Source: Actinomycetospora soli (GTDB lineage Bacteria; Actinomycetota; Actinomycetes; Mycobacteriales; Pseudonocardiaceae). From it: a stretch of DNA of 64,000 nt. The position numbers and the translations under genes are program-made. Location of the stretch: contig NZ_JAJNDA010000008.1 in the NCBI RefSeq assembly GCF_021026295.1, positions 222,153-286,152 on the forward strand. Reading direction: 5' to 3'. Under the pieces are notes generated by a model that saw only the letters and a list, made by a program, of their open reading frames with translations, did not search any database and was not told the DNA's origin. Shown here one piece after another: positions 55,725 through 63,880 of this stretch. Positions within the stretch are counted from its first letter, which is position 1; each line of letters opens with the position of its first letter.

Positions 55725-58676
55725 ATGACCACCGCACCGATCCGTCCGGGAGCAGACGCGGAGCACTCCCTGCTCGCCCAGGAGCTCGCCGGAGCCGTCC
55801 GCGGATCGGTCCGCTTCGACACCGCGACGCGCGCGATGTGGTCGGCCGACTCCTCGAACTACCGGCACGTCCCGCTCGGCGTGGTGCAGCCCGTCGACGG
55901 CGACGACGTCGAGCGGGCGGTCGAGGTGAGCCGCCGCCACGGCGTGCCGCTGCTCCCGCTCGGGGCGCGCACGAGCATCTGCGGGCAGTCGGTCAACGAG
56001 GCGGTCGTCGTCGACTTCTCCCGGCACATGCGCCGGGTGCTGGAGATCGACCCGTCGTCGGGAACGGCCCGGGTGCAGCCCGGCACCGTGCTCGACGACC
56101 TCCGCGACGCCGGGCGCCCGCACGGCCTGACGTTCGGCCCGGACCCGTCGACCCACAACCGCTGCACGCTCGGCGGGATGATCGGCAACAACGCGTGCGG
56201 GTCGCACTCGGTGGCCTGGGGCAAGACCGTCGACAACGTCCGCGAGCTGGACGTCCTGCTCGCCGACGGCACGCGGATGCACGTCGGCGGCCCGATGGAC
56301 GACGCCGCGATCGACGCCGCCGCGCGCCGGCCGGGCAGCGAGGGCCGCGTCTACCGCGACCTCAAGGCGCTCCGGGACCGGACGGCCGACCTCGTGCGCG
56401 CCGACACCCCCGACCTGACCCGTCGGGTGAGCGGCTACAACGTCGACCAGCTGCTGCCCGAGCACGGCTTCGACCTCGCGAAGGCGCTGGTCGGCACCGA
56501 GGGCACCTGCGTGACGATCCTCGAGGCGACCGTCGACATGGTCGCGTCGCCGCCCGTGCGGGCCCTGGCCGTGCTCGGCTTCGAGGACGCGTACGCCGCG
56601 GCCGACCACGTCGTGCCGATCCGCGACCACGCCCCGCTGACGATCGAGGGCATGGACGTCGGCGTCATCGGCGCCCTGCGCGCCGCCCGCCCCGACGACC
56701 GCACCCACGAGGCGCTCCCGCGCGGCAAGGGCTGGCTCTACGTCGAGACCGGTGGCGAGACCCGCAGCGAGGCGCACGAGAAGGCCGAGGCCATCGCGAA
56801 GGAGATGTCCTGGGCGACGGTCGACTCGAAGGTCGTCAGCGAGCCGAAGGCCATGCGGGCGCTGTGGAAGATCCGCGAGGACGGGTCGGGCATCGTCACC
56901 CGCGGCCCGGGCGGCGTCGAGGCGTGGCCGGGCTGGGAGGACGCCGCGGTCCAGCCGGCGAAGTTCGGCTCCTACCTGCGCGAGTTCGACGCCCTGCTGA
57001 CGAAGCACGGCCGGACCGGGGCCTACTACGGCCACTTCGGCGACGGCTGCGTGCACGTCCGGATCGACTTCCAGCTGCTCACGACGGCGGGTCTGAAGAA
57101 CTTCCGCGCGTTCCTCGAGGACGCGGCGGACCTCGCCGTCGCGCACGGCGGGTCGCTCTCCGGCGAGCACGGCGACGGGCAGGCCCGCGCGGAGCTCCTC
57201 TCCCGGATGTACTCGCCGAAGATGATCGAGGCGTTCTCCGACTTCAAGGCGGCCTGGGACCCGGACGGGCGGATGAACCCGCACCGCGTGGTCGACCCGC
57301 CGAAGATCGACGAGGACATCCGCGTCTTCATCGGGCAGCCCACGATCCCGACCCGCACGCAGCTCGACTTCATCCACGACGGCGACCCGGAGACCGGCTT
57401 CGCCTCGGCCACCCGGCGCTGCATCGGCGTCGCGAAGTGCATCACCGCGAGCGGCGGCGTGATGTGCCCGAGCTACCGGGTCACCGGCGAGGAGAAGCAC
57501 TCGACCCGTGGTCGCGCGCGGCTGCTCTTCGAGATGGCGTCGGGGCAGACCGTGCCCGACGGGTGGCAGTCGCAGGAGGTCGAGGACGCCCTCGACCTGT
57601 GCCTGAGCTGCAAGGGCTGCTCGCGCGACTGCCCCGTGGGCGTCGACATGGCCACCTACAAGACCGAGTTCCTCGCCCAGCACTACGCGGGGCGCGCGAA
57701 GGACCGGCCGCGGTCGCACTGGTCGATGGGCTGGCTGCCCGCGTGGCTCGCGATCACCTCGAAGGTCCCGGGCGCGCCGCGGCTGGCGAACGCCCTGGCG
57801 AGGCGACCGGCCCTGGCGAACCTCGCCAAGAAGGCCGGGGGTATCGCCCCGCAGCGCTCGATCCCGCCGTTCGCGCCGAAGCCGCTCCGCCGGCTGCTCG
57901 ACGTCAAGCAGCGCGCGGCCCGACCCGACTGGGACGCCACCGGGAAGCGCATCCTCCTGTGGACCGACTCCTTCACCCCCGCCTTCGACCCGGAGCTCGC
58001 GCTCGACGCGATCCGGGTGCTGGAGGCGCTCGGGTACCGCGTGGAGCTGCCGCAGAAGACCGTGTGCTGCGGGCTGACCTGGGTGACCACGGGTCAGGTG
58101 TCGGTCGCGCGGAAGGTCATCGAGCGGTCGCTGGAGCGGATCCGCCCGTGGCTCGAGGACGGGGTGCCGATCGTGGGCCTGGAGCCTTCGTGCACCGCGG
58201 CGCTGCGCAGCGACTCGCTCAAGGTGCTGGGCCGGGAGCACGACCTGGGCCAGGTGGCGTCGCGGTCGATCCGGACGTTCGCCGAGGTGCTCGCGGAGCA
58301 CACGGAGCAGCTGGCCGAGCTGTCCGACCAGGCCCCGCGCAAGGCCCTCGTCCAGATCCACTGCCACCAGTACGCCGAGCTCGGCACCGACGCCGACCGC
58401 GCCGTCATGGGGGCGCTGGGGATCGAGGCCGACGTGCTCGACGAGGGCTGCTGCGGCCTGGCGGGCAACTTCGGCTTCGAGGACGGGCACTACGAGGTGT
58501 CGACGGCGTGCGCGGAGCGCGGCCTCATGCCGAAGGTCCGGGACGCCGACGCGGGGACGACCGTGCTCGCCGACGGCTACTCGTGCCGGACGCAGATCCG
58601 CCAGCTGGACAACGCCGGCCACGAGCCGACCCACCTCGCACGGCTCGCCGCCCGCGCGCTGGGGCTGCGTGCGTAG
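55725..58676 (+). CDS. YdiJ-type FAD- and Fe-S-containing 2-hydroxyacid dehydrogenase
   Basis: A 983-residue fused enzyme. FAD_binding_4 domain about 40-215 (LLPLGARTSICGQSVNEAVV; GGMIGNNACGSHSVAWGK). FAD-oxidase C domain about 230-530, with GAYYGHFGDGCVHVRIDF and GEHGDGQARAELL. Ferredoxin-like region about 560-640, with CIGVAKCITASGGVMCPSY and CLSCKGCSRDCP (4Fe-4S ligands). C-terminal CCG domain about 745-960 (TVCCGLTW, DEGCCGLAGNFG). This is the plan of YdiJ, a D-2-hydroxyglutarate dehydrogenase, and of long D-lactate dehydrogenases. ATG 55725 has GATGAT six bases upstream. Its link to the HOT-type gene at 41.5 kb, which would make 2-hydroxyglutarate, is speculative. Confidence 0.9.
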   Translation: MTTAPIRPGADAEHSLLAQELAGAVRGSVRFDTATRAMWSADSSNYRHVPLGVVQPVDGDDVERAVEVSRRHGVPLLPLGARTSICGQSVNEAVVVDFSRHMRRVLEIDPSSGTARVQPGTVLDDLRDAGRPHGLTFGPDPSTHNRCTLGGMIGNNACGSHSVAWGKTVDNVRELDVLLADGTRMHVGGPMDDAAIDAAARRPGSEGRVYRDLKALRDRTADLVRADTPDLTRRVSGYNVDQLLPEHGFDLAKALVGTEGTCVTILEATVDMVASPPVRALAVLGFEDAYAAADHVVPIRDHAPLTIEGMDVGVIGALRAARPDDRTHEALPRGKGWLYVETGGETRSEAHEKAEAIAKEMSWATVDSKVVSEPKAMRALWKIREDGSGIVTRGPGGVEAWPGWEDAAVQPAKFGSYLREFDALLTKHGRTGAYYGHFGDGCVHVRIDFQLLTTAGLKNFRAFLEDAADLAVAHGGSLSGEHGDGQARAELLSRMYSPKMIEAFSDFKAAWDPDGRMNPHRVVDPPKIDEDIRVFIGQPTIPTRTQLDFIHDGDPETGFASATRRCIGVAKCITASGGVMCPSYRVTGEEKHSTRGRARLLFEMASGQTVPDGWQSQEVEDALDLCLSCKGCSRDCPVGVDMATYKTEFLAQHYAGRAKDRPRSHWSMGWLPAWLAITSKVPGAPRLANALARRPALANLAKKAGGIAPQRSIPPFAPKPLRRLLDVKQRAARPDWDATGKRILLWTDSFTPAFDPELALDAIRVLEALGYRVELPQKTVCCGLTWVTTGQVSVARKVIERSLERIRPWLEDGVPIVGLEPSCTAALRSDSLKVLGREHDLGQVASRSIRTFAEVLAEHTEQLAELSDQAPRKALVQIHCHQYAELGTDADRAVMGALGIEADVLDEGCCGLAGNFGFEDGHYEVSTACAERGLMPKVRDADAGTTVLADGYSCRTQIRQLDNAGHEPTHLARLAARALGLRA

Positions 58677-58989
58677 ACCCGGGGTCCTGCGGTGGCTGGG
58701 CTACGCGTTCGGGGCCCGGCTGCCGGTGGCGTACGGGGACTGGGTGCTGCACGACCTCACGGTGCGCACCTGGTTCCTGCGTCAGCTGCTCCGGACGACG
58801 GTGCAGTGCGTGCCGGTGGCGCTGCTCGCCCTGCTGCCCGGGCCGGGCTGGCTCCGGGTGGCGCTCCCCTGCTTCGTCTGGTTCTCGGCGATGTTCATGG
58901 CCGCGATCTTCTCGCCGCTGATCCGCGAGAAGCGGCTCTACCAGCACGGGTTCATGCCGGAGATCGTGCTGGGGCGCCAGGACGAGTGA
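58669..58989 (+). CDS. DUF5313 family membrane protein
   Basis: A 106-residue actinobacterial protein with two membrane helices (about 46-61 and 66-85). RRPGVLRWLGYAFGARLP opens it, and SPLIREKRLYQHGFMPEIV ends it, both typical of DUF5313. GTG 58669 overlaps the end of the dehydrogenase gene by 8 bp, so it is translationally coupled. The 3' end overlaps the convergent tetR gene by 38 bp. Function unknown. Confidence 0.85.
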   Translation: MRRPGVLRWLGYAFGARLPVAYGDWVLHDLTVRTWFLRQLLRTTVQCVPVALLALLPGPGWLRVALPCFVWFSAMFMAAIFSPLIREKRLYQHGFMPEIVLGRQDE

Positions 58990-59575
58990 TCGGCGCGTCG
59001 GCCAGCGGGATGCCGTCGGCGAGCCGCGCGAGCATCCCGTCGAGCTCCTCGACGTAGGTGCGCGTGCCGTCGGCGTGCACCCGGGCGACGGCGGCGAGGC
59101 GGGCCCCGCAGACCACGCCCGCGAACAGCACGACGTCCGGGTCGTCGGCCCGGCGCCCGACGCCCCGGGCCACCATGCCGGCGACCTGCTCGACGCCGAA
59201 GGAGTTCCGCTCGCGCAGGATCGCGGCGATCTCGGGCACGGAGCGCGCGAGCTCCATGCGCACCTCCTCCAGCGCGCGGGCCTCGTCGTCGAGCGAGGCG
59301 AACGCGTCCCGCAGGATGAGCCGGACGGCCTCGAGCAGCGGCGTGCCCGCGGGCAGCTCGGCCGCCACCCGCTCCATGACGGGGTCGACGTCGTCGAACA
59401 GGACGACGTCCTCCTTCGTCGGGAAGTAGCGGAAGAACGTGCTGCGGCTGACCTCGGCCGCGGCGGCGATGTCGTCGACCGTGGTGGCGGCCCACCCCTG
59501 GTCGCGGAACAGGCGCAGCGCGTGCCGCTGCAGCTCCGCGCGCGTCCGCTCCTTCTTCCGCTCCCGCAGGCCCAT
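58952..59575 (-). CDS. TetR-family repressor, probably of the divergent monooxygenase gene
   Basis: A 207-residue regulator. The TetR helix-turn-helix lies at about 10-55 (TRAELQRHALRLFRDQGWAA, VSRSTFFRYFPTKEDVV). The helical ligand domain fills the rest. ATG 59575 has CACAAT 7 nt upstream on its strand, so it may be leaderless. Only 65 bp separate it from the FAD monooxygenase gene, and a 15-bp near-palindrome in that gap is the likely operator for both. The ligand is unknown. Confidence 0.9.
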   Translation of the reverse strand: MGLRERKKERTRAELQRHALRLFRDQGWAATTVDDIAAAAEVSRSTFFRYFPTKEDVVLFDDVDPVMERVAAELPAGTPLLEAVRLILRDAFASLDDEARALEEVRMELARSVPEIAAILRERNSFGVEQVAGMVARGVGRRADDPDVVLFAGVVCGARLAAVARVHADGTRTYVEELDGMLARLADGIPLADAPITRPGAPARSPA

Positions 59576-59602
59576 GGCGCCGATTGTGGCACGAGAAACC
59601 TT

Positions 59603-59640
59603 TTGAAACTCAGTCTCAGTTGAGGCGTAGTGTCACGCCC
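59603..59640 (+). promoter_or_regulatory. Promoter-operator of the FAD monooxygenase gene
   Basis: TTGAAA (59603-59608) as -35 and TAGTGT (59628-59633) as -10 stand 19 bp apart. The -10 is 7 nt before ATG 59641. AACTCAGTCTCAGTT (59607-59621), a palindrome apart from one mismatched pair and the centre base, fills the -35/-10 spacer, the classic place for a TetR operator. Confidence 0.6.
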
Positions 59641-61056
59641 ATGGACGACGTGATCGTGGTGGGAGCCGGGCCGACCGGACTGACGGCGGCGATCGAGCTG
59701 GCGCGGCGGGGCGTCGCGGTCCGGGTGCTCGACGGACTCGACGGCCCGCACCGCGGGTCGCGGGGCAAGGGCATGCAGCCGCGCACGCTCGAGCTGCTCG
59801 ACCAGCTCGGCGTCACCGACCGACTGGTCTCGCTCGGCAGCTTCGGGCTGCCGTTCCGTCAGCACGCGGCGGACGGGACCACGCGGGACGTCGACCGCTC
59901 GCCCGACCTCGTCGGGACCCCCGACGACCCGACCACCCCGTGGCGGACGTCGCTGATCGTCCCGCAGTGGCGCACCGAGCAGGTGCTGCGCGAGCGGCTG
60001 GCCGAGGAGGGCGTCGAGGTCTCCTACGGGGCGCGGGTCGCGTCGCTCGGGCAGGACGACGGCGGGGTCGAGGTCGTTCTCGACGACGGGCGCCGGCTGC
60101 GGTCGGCGTGGCTGATCGGCGCCGACGGCGGGTCGAGCACGGTGCGCCGCGAGCTCGGCGTGGGCTTCCTCGGCGAGACCGACGACGAGATCCGACTGCT
60201 CCTCGGCGACGCGGAGATCGACGGGCTGGACCGCGACCACTGGCACATGTGGGCCGCCGACCGGCCCCTCGTCGGCGCGGGCGCCCGGATGGTGGCGCTC
60301 TGCCCGCTCCCCGCGACCCCGCTGTGGCAGGTCCAGATCGGCAGCACCGACCCGTCGCGGCACGCCACGCCCGCCCTGCTCACGGAGATCATCGAGGGGC
60401 TGGGACCGCGGATCCACGTCCGTCGGGTCGACGTCACGTCGGACTGGCGGCTGAACGTCCGGATGGTCGACGACTACCGGGTCGGCCGCGTCCTCCTGGC
60501 CGGCGACGCGGCCCACGTGCACTCCCCGGCGGGCGGGATGGGGATGAACACCGGGATCGCGGACGCGGTGAACCTGGGCTGGAAGCTCGCCGCCGTGGTG
60601 CACGGGGCCGACCCCGCGCTGCTCGACACCTACACCGCCGAGCGGCTCCCCGTCGCCGCGCACGTCCTGGGACTGTCGAACGACCTGCTCGGATCGCAGT
60701 TCTGGTCGCGGACCGACGAACAGGTCCACGACACCCGGGGCCTCGCGACCACCTACCGGACCACACCCGCCGTCGGGAACGAGCCCGTGGCGGGCGACCG
60801 CGCCCCGGACGCGCCGTTGCGGGACGGGTCGACGCTCTTCCGGCGGCGCCGGGACGCGGACTGGACGGTGCTGGCGTTCGGGGGAGCGGTCGCGGGTCCC
60901 GCCGACCTGCCGGGCGGGACGGTGCAGGTGCTCGACGCCGACGCGCTGGCGGCCGACGGGACGCTGCGCGAGGCCTACGGGGCGGTCGACGGCACGGTGG
61001 TGGTCATCCGCCCCGACGGCTACCTCTGGTCGCGCAGCGCCGCCGTGTCCGCCTGA
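59641..61056 (+). CDS. FAD-dependent aromatic/polyketide hydroxylase (PHBH-type monooxygenase)
   Basis: A 471-residue group A flavin monooxygenase of the MhpA/PgaE type. GxGxxG motif VVGAGPTGLTAAIELA (about 6-21), DG motif IGADGGSSTVRRELG (about 158) and GD motif RVLLAGDAAHVHSPAGGMG (about 283). A thioredoxin-like C-terminal domain (about 380-471: DWTVLAFGGA, VVVIRPDGYLWSR) is present as in MhpA-like enzymes. It would hydroxylate a phenol using NAD(P)H and O2. ATG 59641 is leaderless by spacing. It is controlled, by layout, by the divergent TetR. Confidence 0.9.
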   Translation: MDDVIVVGAGPTGLTAAIELARRGVAVRVLDGLDGPHRGSRGKGMQPRTLELLDQLGVTDRLVSLGSFGLPFRQHAADGTTRDVDRSPDLVGTPDDPTTPWRTSLIVPQWRTEQVLRERLAEEGVEVSYGARVASLGQDDGGVEVVLDDGRRLRSAWLIGADGGSSTVRRELGVGFLGETDDEIRLLLGDAEIDGLDRDHWHMWAADRPLVGAGARMVALCPLPATPLWQVQIGSTDPSRHATPALLTEIIEGLGPRIHVRRVDVTSDWRLNVRMVDDYRVGRVLLAGDAAHVHSPAGGMGMNTGIADAVNLGWKLAAVVHGADPALLDTYTAERLPVAAHVLGLSNDLLGSQFWSRTDEQVHDTRGLATTYRTTPAVGNEPVAGDRAPDAPLRDGSTLFRRRRDADWTVLAFGGAVAGPADLPGGTVQVLDADALAADGTLREAYGAVDGTVVVIRPDGYLWSRSAAVSA

Positions 61057-61616
61057 GCCCCCGGCCACGGCCCGGGCGGGGCGGCGTCGACCTGCTCGTG
61101 GGTGCGGGTGTCGTAGGCGACGAGGCCGCGGCGCTCGTAGTTCCGGCGGGCGTGCGGACCGTCGAGCGTGCAGGTGTGCAGCCAGACGCGGGTCACCGGC
61201 GGGAGGGTCGGCCAGCGCTCGTGGAGCCGCCACGCCTCGGTGAGTGCGCGGGTCAGCAGGTGGCCGCCGAAGCCCCGGCCGATCGCGTGCGGGAGGAGCC
61301 CGAAGGACTCGATCTCGACCTCGGTGCCGCCGTCGGACGGGCAGGCCTGGAGCTCGGCGTACCCGGCCGGGGTGCCGCGGTGGTGGGCCACCCACGTCTC
61401 GCGGCCCTCCTGGGTGATGTGGATGAGCCAGTCGTTCCACGTGAAGCCGAGCTTGTCGGTCCACGACCACGGGCCGCCGACCGCCGTGTAGAGGAACCGG
61501 CTGAACTCCGGCGACGGGACCTCGGCGCGCACGACCTGCAGCGGCTCCGCCGGTTCGACGGCGGGTCGGAGCTGGTCGGGGGCGGTCTGCTCGAGGTAGG
61601 TGGTGGTGACGAGCAC
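61020..61616 (-). CDS. GNAT-family N-acetyltransferase
   Basis: A 198-residue acetyltransferase. The acetyl-CoA motif is VEIESFGLLPHAIGRGFGGH (R/Q-x2-G-x-G/A as GRGFGGHL, about 113-120), followed by LHTCTLDGPHARRNYERRGL, the family's motif B region. The N-terminal half (PEFSRFLYTAVGGPWSWTDK) matches a GNAT subgroup common in actinobacteria. GTG 61616 is 12 bp after the peptidase stop, so the two may be co-transcribed. The 3' end overlaps the monooxygenase gene by 37 bp. The substrate is unknown. Confidence 0.87.
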   Translation of the reverse strand: MLVTTTYLEQTAPDQLRPAVEPAEPLQVVRAEVPSPEFSRFLYTAVGGPWSWTDKLGFTWNDWLIHITQEGRETWVAHHRGTPAGYAELQACPSDGGTEVEIESFGLLPHAIGRGFGGHLLTRALTEAWRLHERWPTLPPVTRVWLHTCTLDGPHARRNYERRGLVAYDTRTHEQVDAAPPGPWPGAQADTAALRDQR

Positions 61617-61628
61617 CGGGTCACCCCA

Positions 61629-63089
61629 TCACGGGAACGGGACGCCGCCGGGATCGGGCGGGCAGACCGTGCCCTCGGCCGGCAGGCGCGCGGGGTCGAG
61701 GAGGTACGCCGCGGCCACGTCGGTGGCGCAGCGGCTGGGCAGGTCGAGGGTCGTGTGGCCGAAGCCGTCGACGACGAGCAGCCGCGCCCGCGCGAGCTTG
61801 GCGGCGGTGGCGCGGGCGTCGGAGAGCGGGGTCTCGGGGTCGTACCGCGCGTTGACGACGAGCGCCGGAGCCGGCAGCGGCGCGTTCCAGGGCCCGAGGT
61901 AGCGGTCGGGGTCGATCGCCGGCCAGTCGACGCAGGCCGCCGTGCTGAGCGCGACCGGTACCCCGAACAGCGGGTGCGCGGCCTGCTCGCCGGGCAGGAG
62001 GGCCGTCATCTGCTCGGCGGTCGGGGTGCGGACGTCGGTGCACTGCACGGCGAGGAAGGCCGGCGAGTGCGGCGGGGCACCGGCCGCCGGGTCGGGGACC
62101 GGCGGGACCGGGGCGGTCGTCGGGAAGGACCGGGCCAGGGCGGTGAGGCGCCCACCCGACTCCAGCGCCGTCGTCACCCGCTCCGCGAGCTGCGCGGACG
62201 TCCCGGTGCGGGTGGCGGTGCCGATCGCGGCGGCCGCGCGGCCGGCGGGATCGGGGTTCGCGGCACACCGCGGACCGGCGGCGGCACAGGCCGCGACGAA
62301 GGCGTCGAGGGCCTCCTCGCGGGCCGCGGCGACGCGGGCGCGGACGTCGACGGGCCTGGTCGGGTCGTCCGTGCCGGCGTTCGCGACGAGGTCGAGGGCC
62401 CCGTCGACGACGAGCGCCCGGAGCCGCCCGGGGAACAGGTTCGCGTACGTCGCGCCGAGGTAGGTCCCGTAGGAGTAGCCGTACAGGCTGAGGGAGGGCT
62501 CGCCGAGAGCCTGGCGGAGGAGGTCGAGGTCGCGGGCGGCGTTGGCCGTCGACAGGTGGCGCAGGACCTCGCCGGTCCCGGCCAGGCAGGCCTGTCCGAC
62601 GGCGCGGGCGGAGGTCCAGAAGGCGGCGGGGTCGGCGAGGGGTGAGCCGACGGGCCGGGCGGGGGTGCCGTCGTCAGGCCCGCACCGCACCTGGTCGATC
62701 CCGCGGGGCTGGAGGGCGAGCACGTCCAGGCGGGCGCGTACCCCGTCGAAGCGACCGGCCAGCCGGCGCAGGCTCGACGGTCCGGGCGTGCCGGGCCCGC
62801 CGTAGTTCACGGCGACCGTGCCGATGCGCGTCGCCGGGTCGAGCGCGGGCAGGCGCGTGACGTCGAGGGCGAGGGTCGGGCCCGTGGGCCTCCGGTAGTC
62901 GACGGGCACGGTGAGGGTCGCGCACTGGAAGGTGCCGCACGGACGCCAGTCGAGGCGGGGGACGGCAGCGGTGCCGGTGCCGAGGGGCGTTCCCGACGGG
63001 CGCTGTGGGTCCCGCGCCGGGTCGGAGCCCGTCGGTCCCGAGCAGGCGGCCACGAGCAGGAGGACGACCAGCCAGACCCGGGTGCGCAT
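61629..63089 (-). CDS. Secreted TAP-like alpha/beta-hydrolase (tripeptidyl aminopeptidase family)
   Basis: A 486-residue lipoprotein peptidase. The signal peptide with lipobox VAACS (Cys about 16) follows ATG 63089. The alpha/beta-hydrolase core has the nucleophile SLYGYSYGTYLGATYAN (Ser about 205), and the TAP-like C-terminal domain carries NARYDPETPLSDA (Asp) and VDGFGHTTLDLPSRC (His). Paired Cys (CGTFQC and others) fit an exported protein. It releases N-terminal tripeptides or acts as an esterase outside the cell. It is divergent from the second GNAT gene by 48 bp. Confidence 0.88.
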   Translation of the reverse strand: MRTRVWLVVLLLVAACSGPTGSDPARDPQRPSGTPLGTGTAAVPRLDWRPCGTFQCATLTVPVDYRRPTGPTLALDVTRLPALDPATRIGTVAVNYGGPGTPGPSSLRRLAGRFDGVRARLDVLALQPRGIDQVRCGPDDGTPARPVGSPLADPAAFWTSARAVGQACLAGTGEVLRHLSTANAARDLDLLRQALGEPSLSLYGYSYGTYLGATYANLFPGRLRALVVDGALDLVANAGTDDPTRPVDVRARVAAAREEALDAFVAACAAAGPRCAANPDPAGRAAAAIGTATRTGTSAQLAERVTTALESGGRLTALARSFPTTAPVPPVPDPAAGAPPHSPAFLAVQCTDVRTPTAEQMTALLPGEQAAHPLFGVPVALSTAACVDWPAIDPDRYLGPWNAPLPAPALVVNARYDPETPLSDARATAAKLARARLLVVDGFGHTTLDLPSRCATDVAAAYLLDPARLPAEGTVCPPDPGGVPFP

Positions 63090-63137
63090 CGCGGGAAGTG
63101 GTAGCACGAGGCGCTCGGCGCGGCGGACGATCGGCGG

Positions 63138-63698
63138 GTGGAACTCGCGGAGTGGCCGGCGCTCGCGGGGCGGGGCATCCGGCTTCGCGCGTTCGCCGAG
63201 CGCGACATGCCCCTCGTGGTGGAGGCCGGTCGGGACCCGTTGATCCCGCTCATCACGACGGTGCCGCCGGCTGCCGGACTCCCCGAGGCCGCCGAGTGGA
63301 TCGAGCGGCAACATCGGCGCTACCGCGACGGTGCCGGGTTCTCCTTCTGTATCGCGCGTGCCGTGGACGACGAGGCCCTCGGCCAGATCGGGCTCTGGCC
63401 CCGTCAGCCGGACCCTGGCCGGGCCGCGATCGGGTACTGGGTCGGCCGGCCGTACCGTGGCGCCGGGGTGATCACCGCCGCTCTCGACGTCCTCACCCGC
63501 TGGGCCGTCACCCTGCCCGGGCTGGCCCGCCTGGAGCTGTACGTGGAGCCCTGGAACGAGGGTTCGTGGCGGGCCGCTGAGCGGGTCGGGTTCGTGTACG
63601 AGGGCCTGATGCGACGCTGGGAGGTCGTCGGCGACGAGCGGCGGGACATGTTCATGTACTCGCTGCTGACGGAGGAGGTCGGGCCGCGCCTCGACTAG
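63138..63698 (+). CDS. RimJ/RimL-type GNAT N-acetyltransferase
   Basis: A 186-residue acetyltransferase of the RimJ/RimL group. RGIRLRAFAERDMPLVVEA opens it. The acetyl-CoA binding region is IGYWVGRPYRGAGVITAAL (about 97-115; RGAG loop), and RLELYVEPWNEGSWRAAERV with FVYEGLMRR closes the fold. GTG 63138 has GACGAT 6 nt upstream (possible leaderless start). The last bases overlap the stop of the minus-strand remnant. The substrate is unknown (alarmone-like amines, protein N-termini or antibiotics). Confidence 0.88.
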   Translation: MELAEWPALAGRGIRLRAFAERDMPLVVEAGRDPLIPLITTVPPAAGLPEAAEWIERQHRRYRDGAGFSFCIARAVDDEALGQIGLWPRQPDPGRAAIGYWVGRPYRGAGVITAALDVLTRWAVTLPGLARLELYVEPWNEGSWRAAERVGFVYEGLMRRWEVVGDERRDMFMYSLLTEEVGPRLD

Positions 63699-63880
63699 AA
63701 CGGCGGGTCGTCGTCGAAGGGATTGCGAGGCTGTTTCTGCCTTTCGCGTCGGCGCCGGTCGATCTCGTGCAGGGTCTGTCTTTGGGCGTCGGTGGTGTGG
63801 CCGTGCTTGTTCGTGCGGGGTCGCCACGGTCGCTGGGGTCGGGGTTCGCCGCGGGTGTCGGTGATGCCGTGGTTGAGCTT
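63695..63880 (-). pseudogene. 3' remnant of a gene cut by the IS3-family element
   Basis: A 61-codon open tail runs from the IS end to TAG at 63697-63695. It reads KLNHGITDTRGEPRPQRPWR ... NPFDDDPPF, a basic, well-formed C-terminus with no start of its own. The style recalls the tails of DUF222/HNH-endonuclease proteins common in actinobacteria, but I cannot confirm this. The rest of the gene would lie beyond the element, outside the window. Confidence 0.5.

Noticed and set aside
55017..58634. A >1200-codon open frame antisense to the YdiJ-type dehydrogenase
   Set aside because: Typical mirror frame in GC-rich DNA: repetitive Arg/Ala/Val/Asp composition and no domain, while the plus strand encodes a complete, motif-rich enzyme.
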